The notes beneath the pieces were generated by a model. The model was given only the letters and a program-made list of their open reading frames with translations. It searched no databases and was not told the origin of the DNA. From assembly GCA_002243285.1 (NCBI GenBank), contig CP022585.1:1148001-1212000 (forward strand): DNA of 64,000 nt, given 5' to 3'. The stretch's first letter is position 1; each line of letters begins with the position of its first letter. The position numbers were made by a program, and so were the translations under genes. Source of the stretch: Candidatus Fluviicola riflensis. Lineage in GTDB: Bacteria; Bacteroidota; Bacteroidia; Flavobacteriales_D; Crocinitomicaceae. Shown here piece after piece: positions 40,333 through 48,571 of the stretch.

Positions 40333-42354
40333 TCAACGCACCATCAGTTTTACGTGTGAAATCCGTCCGACCGGATCTTCCAGTTTGATGAGCCAGATTC
40401 CGGAAGCCAACGGAAGCGAAACCGCCGTAGTAGTTTCGTCAATTGAAAGTGAAACAACTTTTGAACCGTTTGTCTGATAAACAGAGACAGTTGTACCGGC
40501 CTTCAGCGATTTTGAAAACACCAATTGCTGCAGCATTTCCAAATAATAAACGGCCAGTTCATCACGTTGGTAATTGAGTGCAATGGTAGAACTGTAGTCA
40601 ATTTCACCATCAATGTCTACTTGTTTTAAACGGTAATAATTAAGTCCCGTGACAGGATTTCTGTCTGTAAACGTATAATCAATAGATAATTCGCTGTTAC
40701 CAACACAATCTAGCGTTCCGATTTGTTGAAAATCACCTGTATAATCGGCGTGCTGAATACTGAAATAATCAGCATCTTTTTCACTGATCGTTTGCCAGTC
40801 GAGACGAATGCCATCACTTACTGCTGTTGCTTCAAACGCCCCCCATTCCACACCAAGCGGGTAAATACAGTTCAACTCCTGTCGGTAAGTCGGGTTGCCG
40901 GGAGTATCGAAATCAACAAAAGAACCATCGCCTAGCAAACTATTCGGGGCATATGTAACAGCGTCGGTGGCTGCGCCGAAAACAGCATCAAGCGTTCTTG
41001 TGCCTACACCGCTATTGGCAAACCTTCCGGTTGTAGAAGCATTGTTGCAGAATATCGCATAATAGGTGGTGGCAGAAGGGCATTGTGACGAATAATCGAA
41101 GGTGTAGGAGGGCGTGAGTCCGGTGAAAACGACAATAATCGCTCCCGCAGGAATAGGGTCTGCGTATTGAAACAACGAACAACCTGCCAATGTATTCAAT
41201 TGCGTAATGTAAGCCGGGTTATTCAGTAACGTATTGGCACCACAACCACTGTTGCAATAACTTCCTCCTGAAGGGAAATTCAATGTTATATCACTGATGG
41301 AAAGTGGATCTGCACCGTTTTCAATGATTACTAATTCATCCAATCCTTCCTGGGAACTACAGGCATCGGCCAATATCGAACGAATTTGTGGTGTGGAACA
41401 GTTGTTTTGCGTGGTAAACGAAAAACTTGTCACACCTGCTGTTAAATAAGATTCGTCGCAATTGGGAGTTGTACCATTGTACTCGAATACTTTAACGTAA
41501 TACGTTGTATTGGCTGTGAGCCCGTTTATCGTAACCGAATTGCCTGTTCCGTTGAGTACCACAAAATTCCCTGCTCCAACTGTTGAACCGCTTCCGAAAG
41601 TGGTGTTTGCAGCATAAGCTGTTCCGTTGACCGGTGTGTCAGCGAAATTGGCCGTAGACGCAACCACGATTCGATTGACTCCGTTTCCACTTGTAAACGA
41701 AAGTTGTGCCGAGGTGCAGAAGGTTGTTGCGTTAAAAACGCTTGCAAGAGTTGTGGGAGCGGCTCCGGGAGTACATGTAACACACGTCATGGTGTGTGAT
41801 CCCAGGTTGGCGACAATATCAACGTTTGATTGCGTCCATTCGGTTGTTAAAGTCGGAAAAGGACACGAGGTAGCCGGGTCAATCGTAACGCCGGAACACA
41901 CAGAAGGGTTTCGAACAAGTGTTTTATCTAACGTACTAAAACCACCGGAAGTCCATGCTGTTCCCGGATCACAACCTATATTTCCAACAATATCAACAAA
42001 AGAAGAAGTGGAGATTTTGAATAAAGCAACTGCATCATCACCATTAAAGTTGACTGCTGTATTGTTTGTAGTTGCTCCGAGATAGATAGTAGCTGCCGAA
42101 TTTTTGTAAACAATGGTTGTTCCTGCGGCCAATGTACCGCTTAATGTAACGTTACTTGTTGGTGACGCTGCCCCGTTGGCATATAATTGTAACTGATAGT
42201 CGGCAAGATTAATAGAACCCATTGAACCATTATAGATTTCAATGTATTTGTTACTTCCACTTCCTTCAACGTATTCTGAAATAATCAAATCTGTTGCCTG
42301 TGAGAAGACAAATGAAGACATGAATATTGTAATAACGAATACTAAATGTTTCAT
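40333..42354 (-). CDS. Lamin-tail-domain exported protein with T9SS-type C-terminus
   Basis: A 673-residue protein with a signal peptide ending VFSQ (residue 20). Residues about 22-190 form a lamin-tail domain (LTD), seen in DLIISEYVEGSGSNKYIEIYN and NFNGDDAVALFK. A second LTD-like stretch is near 330-490 (ELVIIENGADPLSISD). Between them is a fibronectin-III-like segment (NTTYYVKVFEYNG). The end has the 'VEWGAFEAT...DWQTISEKDADYF' sandwich and a type A-like T9SS tail (GIWLIKLED...KLMVR), without the usual YPNP. LTD proteins in bacteria often accompany surface nucleases or phosphoesterases; no catalytic domain is seen here. It shares the LTD opening with the protein at 47499. Confidence 0.8.
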   Translation of the reverse strand: MKHLVFVITIFMSSFVFSQATDLIISEYVEGSGSNKYIEIYNGSMGSINLADYQLQLYANGAASPTSNVTLSGTLAAGTTIVYKNSAATIYLGATTNNTAVNFNGDDAVALFKISTSSFVDIVGNIGCDPGTAWTSGGFSTLDKTLVRNPSVCSGVTIDPATSCPFPTLTTEWTQSNVDIVANLGSHTMTCVTCTPGAAPTTLASVFNATTFCTSAQLSFTSGNGVNRIVVASTANFADTPVNGTAYAANTTFGSGSTVGAGNFVVLNGTGNSVTINGLTANTTYYVKVFEYNGTTPNCDESYLTAGVTSFSFTTQNNCSTPQIRSILADACSSQEGLDELVIIENGADPLSISDITLNFPSGGSYCNSGCGANTLLNNPAYITQLNTLAGCSLFQYADPIPAGAIIVVFTGLTPSYTFDYSSQCPSATTYYAIFCNNASTTGRFANSGVGTRTLDAVFGAATDAVTYAPNSLLGDGSFVDFDTPGNPTYRQELNCIYPLGVEWGAFEATAVSDGIRLDWQTISEKDADYFSIQHADYTGDFQQIGTLDCVGNSELSIDYTFTDRNPVTGLNYYRLKQVDIDGEIDYSSTIALNYQRDELAVYYLEMLQQLVFSKSLKAGTTVSVYQTNGSKVVSLSIDETTTAVSLPLASGIWLIKLEDPVGRISHVKLMVR

Positions 42355-42385
42355 AAAAATTTATTAACCGACTGTAAATCAATTA

Positions 42386-42393
42386 CAAAATTA
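42386..42393 (-). promoter_or_regulatory. Possible -7 box for the LTD gene at 42354
   Basis: CAAAATTA on the plus strand reads TAATTTTG on the minus strand, which matches TAnnTTTG. It is 31 nt before the ATG. No -33 TTG is evident. Confidence 0.4.
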
Positions 42394-42553
42394 GAAGGAA
42401 AGAAATAGTTTTACTATTAACGAAAGGTTAAGTTTTAAGCATCTGAAAGAGTGGTTTTAGTGATTACTCTTTTAAAACGATTTAGTTGAAGTTAAAAAAC
42501 GATTTAGTAATAGATGAACCTTTTTTTACCTGTTGATAAAAATGTAAATTGAC

Positions 42554-42583
42554 AAAAAAGGACCCGTGAAAACGAGTCCTTTG
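42554..42583 (-). terminator. Terminator of gltA
   Basis: On the minus strand AAGGACTCGT pairs with ACGGGTCCTT around TTTC, followed by TTTTTTG. It lies 26 nt after the gltA stop. Confidence 0.85.
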
Positions 42584-42608
42584 TCATTGAGAATTAATAA
42601 TATCTTAA

Positions 42609-43895
42609 TTATCGTTTGTCGATATCAACGTAATCACGTGTGGTAGCACCTGTGTAAATCTGGCGGGGACGACCGATTGGTTCACCACCTTCAACCATTT
42701 CTTTCCATTGTGCAATCCATCCTGGCAGGCGGCCCAATGCAAACATTACGGTAAACATTTCGGTAGGAATTCCTAATGCACGGTAAATGATACCTGAATA
42801 GAAATCCACGTTCGGGTAAAGTGAGCGTGATTTGAAATATTCATCTTCCAACGCCACTTTTTCCAGTTTCTTAGCAATTGCCAAAAGCGGATCGTTGATT
42901 TGCATTTTTTCCAATACGTCGTCACATGCTTTTTTAATGATAGTAGCACGCGGGTCGAAGTTTTTATAAACACGGTGACCAAAGCCCATCAAACGGAACG
43001 AATCGTCTTTGTCTTTTGCTTTCAATACCCATTTGTCTACGTCGCCACCATCGTTGTGGATTTTCTCCAGCATCTCGATAACCGCCTGGTTGGCTCCGCC
43101 GTGAAGCGGCCCCCACAATGCAGAAATTCCTGCTGAAATAGTTGCGTATAAATTCGCCTGCGAGGATCCTACGATACGCACGGTAGATGTTGAACAGTTT
43201 TGTTCGTGATCAGCGTGAAGGATCAATAATTTATTTAAAGCGCTAACGACAACCGGATCCACATCGTATTCTTCGGTTGGCATGGCAAACATCATGTGCA
43301 TGAAATTTTTGCAGTAATCGTAGCCGTTTTTAGGGTACATAAACGGGTGACGCATTGAGTTTTTGTAAGCCCATGCAGCCAATGTCGGTAATTTCGCAAG
43401 CAAACGCAAAATAGTCAGGTTTTTCGCCTCCGTACTGCGATTCGGATCAAGTGATTCAGGATAGAACGTCGATAATGAGCAAATCATGGATGAAAGAACA
43501 CCCATCGGGTGCGCTTTTGCCGGATAAGCTTCGAAGAACTGTTTCATGTCTTCGTGAACCAGTGTATGTTTTGTAATGTTGGATGTAAAATCGTCTAATT
43601 GTGCTTGGGTAGGCAATGAACCGTAAATCAACAAATAAGCAACTTCGATGAACGATGCTTTTTCAGCCAATTGCTCGATCGGATAACCGCGGTAACGCAA
43701 AATACCCTCTTCACCGTCGAGGAACGTAATGGAGCTAAGTGTAGCGCCTGTATTTTTGTAACCTGAATCAATAGTAATGTAACCTGTTTCCTGACGCAAT
43801 TTGGTGATGTCGATGGCTTTTTCATTTTCGGTACCTTCAACAACCGGAAATTCATATGTTTTTCCGTTCAATTCGATTTTCGCTGTTTCGCTCAT
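42609..43895 (-). CDS. gltA: Citrate synthase (type II)
   Basis: Condenses oxaloacetate and acetyl-CoA to citrate, the entry of the TCA cycle. At 428 residues it has the type II (NADH-sensitive, hexameric) length with the N-terminal beta-strand domain. Catalytic and substrate residues are visible: His in LILHADHEQNCS, His in GPLHGGANQA, His in FGHRVYKNFDPRA, and Asp in YPNVDFYSGI. It is transcribed alone, with its own terminator. A dispersed palindromic element (copy C) lies about 170 nt upstream of its start. Confidence 0.97.
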   Translation of the reverse strand: MSETAKIELNGKTYEFPVVEGTENEKAIDITKLRQETGYITIDSGYKNTGATLSSITFLDGEEGILRYRGYPIEQLAEKASFIEVAYLLIYGSLPTQAQLDDFTSNITKHTLVHEDMKQFFEAYPAKAHPMGVLSSMICSLSTFYPESLDPNRSTEAKNLTILRLLAKLPTLAAWAYKNSMRHPFMYPKNGYDYCKNFMHMMFAMPTEEYDVDPVVVSALNKLLILHADHEQNCSTSTVRIVGSSQANLYATISAGISALWGPLHGGANQAVIEMLEKIHNDGGDVDKWVLKAKDKDDSFRLMGFGHRVYKNFDPRATIIKKACDDVLEKMQINDPLLAIAKKLEKVALEDEYFKSRSLYPNVDFYSGIIYRALGIPTEMFTVMFALGRLPGWIAQWKEMVEGGEPIGRPRQIYTGATTRDYVDIDKR

Positions 43896-44067
43896 TTTGC
43901 CTGCTGATTAATCTTTTTTTTGATAGTTGGCTAAAATTACTAATAGAAAACCAAACCGCAAATAAGTTCGGATAATTCTTTTTGAATAAAAAAAATAGTC
44001 CGGTTGGATTGCTGGAAACAGGGTGTTTACCTCAAATAAGTTGTTGAGAATGTAAGAATTTAAATGA

Positions 44068-44215
44068 TTCCACGAATTCACGAATTTTTGCGCGCCTAAC
44101 GGACGCGCCATCTGATTGCAATTTGGTTTACATGTTAAAAATAGGGGATTAACCTATTTGAATAATTGTAAGCTAATGCGTTAGCTGAGCAAAAAATTCG
44201 TGAATTCGTGGGAAA
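44068..44215. repeat. Dispersed palindromic element, copy C
   Basis: The ends CCACGAATTCACGAATTTTT and AAAAATTCGTGAATTCGTGG are perfect complements over 20 nt. Next inwards, GCGCGCCTAACGGACGCG faces AGCTAATGCGTTAGCTGAGC, which is only partly complementary. It is longer than copies A and B (148 bp) because of an unrelated AT-rich centre. Confidence 0.85.
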
Positions 44216-44248
44216 AAGGAAAAAAAGCACCCGCCATGGCGGGGTGTT
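44216..44248 (-). terminator. Terminator after the small membrane protein gene
   Basis: On the minus strand CACCCCGCC-AT-GGCGGGTG forms a GC-rich stem with one bulge, followed by CTTTTTTTCC. Confidence 0.8.
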
Positions 44249-44293
44249 GAAATCGTCTATACTTTACTTTCGTGGGAAACGTTCTGAAATTAA

Positions 44294-44611
44294 TCAGGTC
44301 ATCGGGCCCGAAAGCTGATACAGTGAAGACCAAATGAAGATGAAATAACTGAAATTCAGGCAACTGATCACAGCCAGTAAGAGTGTTTTCCAGTAGAATG
44401 TTCTGAGTGCATTTAAACCGTAGATCAAAACCGCGCAATTGATCAATCCTACCGGAATCATAATACAAGCAAGCAGCGTTTCCGAAAGTAGGAATTGATG
44501 ATCGAAATAGTGCACCAGGTTTACGCAAAGAATATTAAACCCCGACCAGAAAAGCATTCCGATCAGGGTTTTGAGTAAATTATTTCGCGAGAAGTCGTGT
44601 TTAAAGTCCAC
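44294..44611 (-). CDS. Small three-helix membrane protein
   Basis: A 105-residue protein with three hydrophobic helices (about residues 12-36, 44-66 and 71-98) and a short basic N-terminus (MDFKHDFSRNN). Its ATG directly abuts the stop codon of the DPP-IV peptidase gene (0 nt gap), so it is the second gene of that transcript, and a good terminator follows it. No family is recognised. Helices 1 and 3 carry Trp and Tyr pairs near the interface. It might assist the peptidase or be a passenger. Confidence 0.75.
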   Translation of the reverse strand: MDFKHDFSRNNLLKTLIGMLFWSGFNILCVNLVHYFDHQFLLSETLLACIMIPVGLINCAVLIYGLNALRTFYWKTLLLAVISCLNFSYFIFIWSSLYQLSGPMT

Positions 44612-46789
44612 TTACAGGTTTTCCAATGTGTAGTTCAACATCATCGTAAACAAGTGATTACGCGTGTTTCCGCCGTAGATTCCGTGATTTTTATTCGGGT
44701 AAACAAACAAATCGAATTGTTTATTGGCTGCCACCATAGCGGTAATGAATTCCATCGAATTCTGGAAATGTACGTTATCATCTGCCGAACCATGTACCAG
44801 TAATAATTTTCCTTTGAGTTTTGCTACATGGTTTACCGGTGAATTGTCATCGTAACCAGATGCGTTTTCGGCTGGAGTGCGCATAAAACGCTCGGTGTAG
44901 ATGTTATCGTAATTGCGCCAGTTGGTTACCGGGGCCACCGAAATTCCCATTTTGAACACATCTGCTCCTTTGGTCATTGCCAGCGCAGTCATAAAACCGC
45001 CATAGCTCCATCCCTGAATCCCGATACGGTTTGCATCTACGTAAGGTTGCTGCTGCATGTATTTTCCAACGGTGATCACATCTTCGGTTTCCATTTTACC
45101 TAATTGCAGATATGTCATTTTTTTAAACGCTTCACCTCTGTACATTGTTCCGCGCGGATCAACACTCATTACAATGTATCCTTTTTGTGTCAATAACTGG
45201 TGGTACATGTAATCTGCACCTCCGAACGCATTGGTAACGGTGTTGTGTCCCGGTCCGCAGTAAACCGTAAAATAAACCGGGTATTTTTTTGCCGGATCGA
45301 AATTTACGGGTTTCATGATCCATGCATTGAGATCGGTTTCCAGTCCCGGTACTTCGATGAATTCTTTTTTGGCCAGGTTCATGCCATTGAGTTTTTGCTG
45401 CAAGGCATCGTTTTTCTCCAATACCATCAATTCTTTTCCGCTTTGGTCACACAACGTGTAAGTTGTTACCGTATTGGCGGTTGAACTGCTGCGAATGAAG
45501 TACAAAAATCCTTCTGAGAATTCAGCACTGTGTGTACCAGTTGTGGCGCTGATTGCCATTTTTTTCTTTCCGTCAAGCGAAATAGCGTACAGCGTTTGAT
45601 TAATGGCGCCGTTTTCAGCCGACTTGTAGTAGATCATTCCTTTTTTCTCGTTGATACCGAACAATTCGATAACGTCCCAGTTTCCTGTAGTGATCTGACG
45701 TTGTTTTCCGTCGAAATGCAACTGGTACAGGTGATTGTAACCGTCTTTTTCGCTGCTTCGCAAGATCGATTTACCGTCTTGCAACACGATCAGGTTGTTG
45801 TCGATGTCAATATAAGTTTTCGATGTTTCTGTGTAAAAAACGTTGTCAACCGGTGAATCAGGATTGGTAATCAGGTGGTATTTCAATTCGTTTTGATGAC
45901 GATTCATAGTTTGTACGATCAACTCATTAGCAACCGGCGACCATTTAAAACGTGGAATGTATTCATAGCTTCCCAGGTTCACACCAGCTGATTCAGTTGA
46001 TTTACTTCCGGCAGCAGGAATAATATGCAAGCTCACTTTTGAATTGTCTTCACCCGCTTTCGGGTATTTAAAGCGGTACGCTTCCGGATACAACGAACCG
46101 TAGATTGCCATGTCGAATTCTTTTACATCCGACTCATCAAATCGAAGGAAAGCAATGTATTTTGAATCGGGCGACCACAAAAAGCCTTGCGTAATGGCAA
46201 ATTCTTCTTCGTAAACCCAATCCGTGGTTCCGTTGATAATGCTGTTTTGTTTTCCGTCGGAAGTCAATTGGGTAACGGAATTATTCTTAATGTCTTTTAC
46301 AAACAGGTTATTGCCCGCTACAAATCCTACTTTCGTCCCATCAGGTGAAAAAGTAGCCAGCGTTTGCGGAACATCGGTTTTGTACAACAAAGTCGTTTTT
46401 TTGGAAGCAATGTCATAGATGTAATAAATTGTTGAATAACTGTAGCGGTAAATCCCGGCAGTGTTGGTTTGCAACAGCAGCATTGTTCCTGCTTTATTCA
46501 TCGTAACTTCGTCTACCCCCAAAGCGGTTCCGTCAATGGCAATCGAGGAAAGATCGACAATTGTTGTACCTGTTCCGTTGAAATCTTTGAAGCTGTATTT
46601 TTTTAATAATCGTGCTCCTTTTTCTTCAACCTGTTTTGTGAAATGTTCACCGTCTGCCAGGGAAGTAAATCCGGCAACACCTTTTTGAGAAAACTCGTAG
46701 TTTGCCCAGATGCGTTCAACAGTGAGCGTGTTTTGTGCATAGGCTGAACCCAGCAATCCGATGAAGAGAAGTAAAATGAAACGTTTCAT
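44612..46789 (-). CDS. Dipeptidyl-peptidase IV family serine peptidase (S9)
   Basis: 725 residues from ATG 46789 (MKRFILLLFIGLLGSAYAQ, a good signal peptide); the open frame to 46810 adds seven unlikely residues. The N-terminal half is the DPP-IV beta-propeller (YDIASKKTTLLYKTD, SPDSKYIAFLRFDE, PRFKWSP), including a Glu-Glu pair (YEEEFAITQGF) that binds the substrate N-terminus. The C-terminal alpha/beta-hydrolase domain has Ser595 in GWSYGG, an Asp in HGSADDNVH and a His in NKNHGIYGG. It likely removes dipeptides, often after Pro, in the periplasm. Co-transcribed with a small membrane protein. Confidence 0.93.
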   Translation of the reverse strand: MKRFILLLFIGLLGSAYAQNTLTVERIWANYEFSQKGVAGFTSLADGEHFTKQVEEKGARLLKKYSFKDFNGTGTTIVDLSSIAIDGTALGVDEVTMNKAGTMLLLQTNTAGIYRYSYSTIYYIYDIASKKTTLLYKTDVPQTLATFSPDGTKVGFVAGNNLFVKDIKNNSVTQLTSDGKQNSIINGTTDWVYEEEFAITQGFLWSPDSKYIAFLRFDESDVKEFDMAIYGSLYPEAYRFKYPKAGEDNSKVSLHIIPAAGSKSTESAGVNLGSYEYIPRFKWSPVANELIVQTMNRHQNELKYHLITNPDSPVDNVFYTETSKTYIDIDNNLIVLQDGKSILRSSEKDGYNHLYQLHFDGKQRQITTGNWDVIELFGINEKKGMIYYKSAENGAINQTLYAISLDGKKKMAISATTGTHSAEFSEGFLYFIRSSSTANTVTTYTLCDQSGKELMVLEKNDALQQKLNGMNLAKKEFIEVPGLETDLNAWIMKPVNFDPAKKYPVYFTVYCGPGHNTVTNAFGGADYMYHQLLTQKGYIVMSVDPRGTMYRGEAFKKMTYLQLGKMETEDVITVGKYMQQQPYVDANRIGIQGWSYGGFMTALAMTKGADVFKMGISVAPVTNWRNYDNIYTERFMRTPAENASGYDDNSPVNHVAKLKGKLLLVHGSADDNVHFQNSMEFITAMVAANKQFDLFVYPNKNHGIYGGNTRNHLFTMMLNYTLENL

Positions 46790-46800
46790 GTATGGTTTTG

Positions 46801-46829
46801 TTTGCAACAAAAATAACCAAATACCTTTG
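46801..46829 (+). promoter_or_regulatory. Strong plus-strand promoter with no gene behind it
   Basis: TTTG, 17-nt spacer, TACCTTTG: both elements of the Bacteroidota consensus at ideal spacing, pointing right. The nearest plus-strand gene starts 670 nt later. A minus-strand box (TATTTTTG, 46808-46815) for the peptidase overlaps it. Confidence 0.55.
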
Positions 46830-46991
46830 CTGTGATTTGTGTTTTATTACATAATCGTAATGATGCTTGTAATCACAATTGCAGAAATTGTTCCGAAAAT
46901 TCCAGAGCATCTGCTCAGACAGATTAAATTGGACATTTATCAAATTTTTGAGACTACGAATTGCATCACTTAATCGATGAGAATGATAAAA

Positions 46992-47048
46992 CCTTGTGTA
47001 TCGTGTCCTTGTGGTAAAATTAAAACCACAAGGACACGATACACAAGG
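46992..47048. repeat. Perfect 24-bp inverted repeat
   Basis: The left arm 46992-47015 (starts CCTTGTGTATCG, ends CTTGTGGT) and right arm 47025-47048 are complementary at all 24 positions, with a 9-nt loop AAAATTAAA. Transcribed from either strand it would be a very stable hairpin. No T-run follows. Confidence 0.95.
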
Positions 47049-47257
47049 AAACCAGTTCAATATCACCTCTTGTGGATTTATCAAATTTGACAAGTTAAAA
47101 TGGTGCTATTTTAGCTGTTAAAATTCAGTCATTTTGTCAATAAAAACAAACCAACCAATTATTTTAAACGTATTGTGTTTACTAAATCCATTTACTAATT
47201 TCATCAGGATAACCAACCGTGTATAACGTTTGCTCATTGTTAACAATTCAATAATGG

Positions 47258-47284
47258 TTGTGGAGTGAAAATGTCCTATCTTTG
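47258..47284 (+). promoter_or_regulatory. Promoter of the LTD-receptor-nuclease locus
   Basis: GTTG, 16-nt spacer, TATCTTTG. The -7 box matches fully. The start codon at 47499 is 214 nt away, giving an unusually long leader that contains a 10-codon open frame starting near 47340 (MEKQTIGTMK). Confidence 0.6.
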
Positions 47285-47498
47285 TGGCAAGTTTTTACAT
47301 GTTCTCCTTGATGCTACGTGAGTTAAGTAGACTGAAACCATGGAAAAACAAACAATTGGAACGATGAAGTAAAAAAATGTTTACCCATATGAATAGAGCG
47401 GTTGCCTTCAAAAAGGCAGCGTGTCATTCTTCCACAAGCGTGGGTAACAGATCGTTTTATAGTACAAGTACATATCTTCAAATCAAATCTGTTTAATT

Positions 47499-48518
47499 AT
47501 GAAAAAAGCGTTACTTTTTTTCGGACTTCTGGCGTCAACTGCTTATGCGCAAGATTGTTCAAAACTATTCATTTCCGAATATGTCGAAGGTTGGTCAAAC
47601 AACAAAGCATTGGAAATTTACAATCCTACAAATCAAGCAATTGATTTAAGTGAGTATTTCGTTGCCCGTTACTCAAACGGTTCTGCTTCTGCAACTGTTG
47701 CAAATGCAGTTCAATTGTCAGGAATGGTTCAGCCACATGACGTATTTGTTGCTTCGTTGGATAAACAAGATCCTGCCGGTTCAGGTCAGGAAGCTCCACT
47801 TTGGGATTCATTGATCGCACGTACTGATGGTTTTTTTAGCCCTGTTTACAATACATCAAACGCATTCTACTGGAATGGAAATGATGCTGTTATGTTGGCT
47901 AAAGGAACACTTCCTGCCAGCGCATCTGCAAACGTAACTACTTCCGTAGGATTCGAAATTATCGACATTTTCGGTAAAATCGGCGAAGATCCGGGAGATG
48001 CATGGACAACTACTGCTCCATACAATACCGGTTTAGGTGTTGGTGTTACTGAGGATCACTCATTGATCCGTAAATCAACCGTTTTGAAAGGTGTTACTGC
48101 TCAAGTTACAGTGTTCAACGCATTGGCTGAGTATGATTCTATACCGGCTGTTACTTACATGATGGACGGAAACGGTGATACAATCGTTTCTGGAAACGGT
48201 ACCCCGATTCTTTTCGGTAACTGGTTCTCATTAGGCGAGCATGAGTGCGATTGCAACTCCTTGTCGACAGATGCAAAAATTCAGGCTGAAATTTTGGTTT
48301 ACCCAAATCCTTCTTTGGATGGAATGGTGTATATCAAAGGAGCTGTTGATATCCGTGAAGTACAGGTGTTAAATGCTTTGGGGCAATTGGTAGGTCGTAC
48401 AACCAACACAACAAACCCGAATATGGCCATTAAACTGGGAACTGACCGCGGTGTTTACATCGTTCGTTTGATCGATCAAACAGGCGCAGTTACTACTAAG
48501 CGCGTGGTCGTTAAATAA
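47499..48518 (+). CDS. Lamin-tail-domain secreted protein, T9SS type A
   Basis: A 339-residue protein with a signal peptide ending AYAQ (residue 18). Residues about 20-175 form a lamin-tail domain (KLFISEYVEGWSNNKALEIYN; YWNGNDAVMLAKG). The T9SS type A tail starts ILVYPNPSLDGMVYIKG near 268 and ends KRVVVK. It is the first gene of a co-directional set with a TonB-dependent receptor, endonuclease I and a split 5'-nucleotidase, and is separated from the receptor by an attenuator-like hairpin. By Pfam description, bacterial LTDs commonly associate with surface hydrolases such as nucleases or phosphoesterases; here the partners are separate genes. It may bind DNA or the cell surface, by inference. 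Confidence 0.87.
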   Translation: MKKALLFFGLLASTAYAQDCSKLFISEYVEGWSNNKALEIYNPTNQAIDLSEYFVARYSNGSASATVANAVQLSGMVQPHDVFVASLDKQDPAGSGQEAPLWDSLIARTDGFFSPVYNTSNAFYWNGNDAVMLAKGTLPASASANVTTSVGFEIIDIFGKIGEDPGDAWTTTAPYNTGLGVGVTEDHSLIRKSTVLKGVTAQVTVFNALAEYDSIPAVTYMMDGNGDTIVSGNGTPILFGNWFSLGEHECDCNSLSTDAKIQAEILVYPNPSLDGMVYIKGAVDIREVQVLNALGQLVGRTTNTTNPNMAIKLGTDRGVYIVRLIDQTGAVTTKRVVVK

Positions 48519-48533
48519 TTTCGATAGTCAACT

Positions 48534-48565
48534 GAGGTCTTCATCAACGAAGGCCTCTTTTTTTT
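48534..48565 (+). terminator. Intercistronic terminator or attenuator
   Basis: GAGGTCTTC-ATCAAC-GAAGGCCTC with one G-T pair, followed by eight T. It lies between the LTD gene and the TonB-receptor gene and ends 6 nt before the latter's ATG, leaving no room for a promoter. Confidence 0.85.
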
Positions 48566-48571
48566 GAATAT

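Larger units (their letters stand above)
43896..44293. other. Intergenic region upstream of gltA holding palindromic copy C and a terminator
   Basis: About 400 bp without a gene. It carries the gltA leader (43896-44067), element copy C and the terminator of the 44294 gene, each listed separately. A short open frame (43908-44111, minus) runs into the repeat and is not believed. Confidence 0.6.
46790..47498. other. 709-bp divergent intergenic region
   Basis: This gap holds an orphan promoter (46801-46829), a perfect hairpin (46992-47048), and a second promoter (47258-47284). Together they suggest two plus-strand transcripts: a possible non-coding one ending near 47050 and the leader of the 47499 gene. 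A 125-codon open frame on the minus strand (46716-47093) runs through the hairpin and into the peptidase gene and is rejected. Confidence 0.6.

Noticed and set aside
44181..44528. 115-codon minus-strand frame overlapping the small membrane protein
   Set aside because: It reads through a terminator hairpin and part of repeat copy C; the frame at 44294-44611 has clear membrane helices and abuts the peptidase stop.
46992..47048. Terminator of the peptidase or an attachment site
   Set aside because: No T-run follows on either strand, no peptidase end is here, and no integrase or target duplication is seen.
46716..47093. 125-codon minus-strand frame spanning the 24-bp hairpin
   Set aside because: It runs through the inverted repeat and overlaps the peptidase signal region; no protein-like features.
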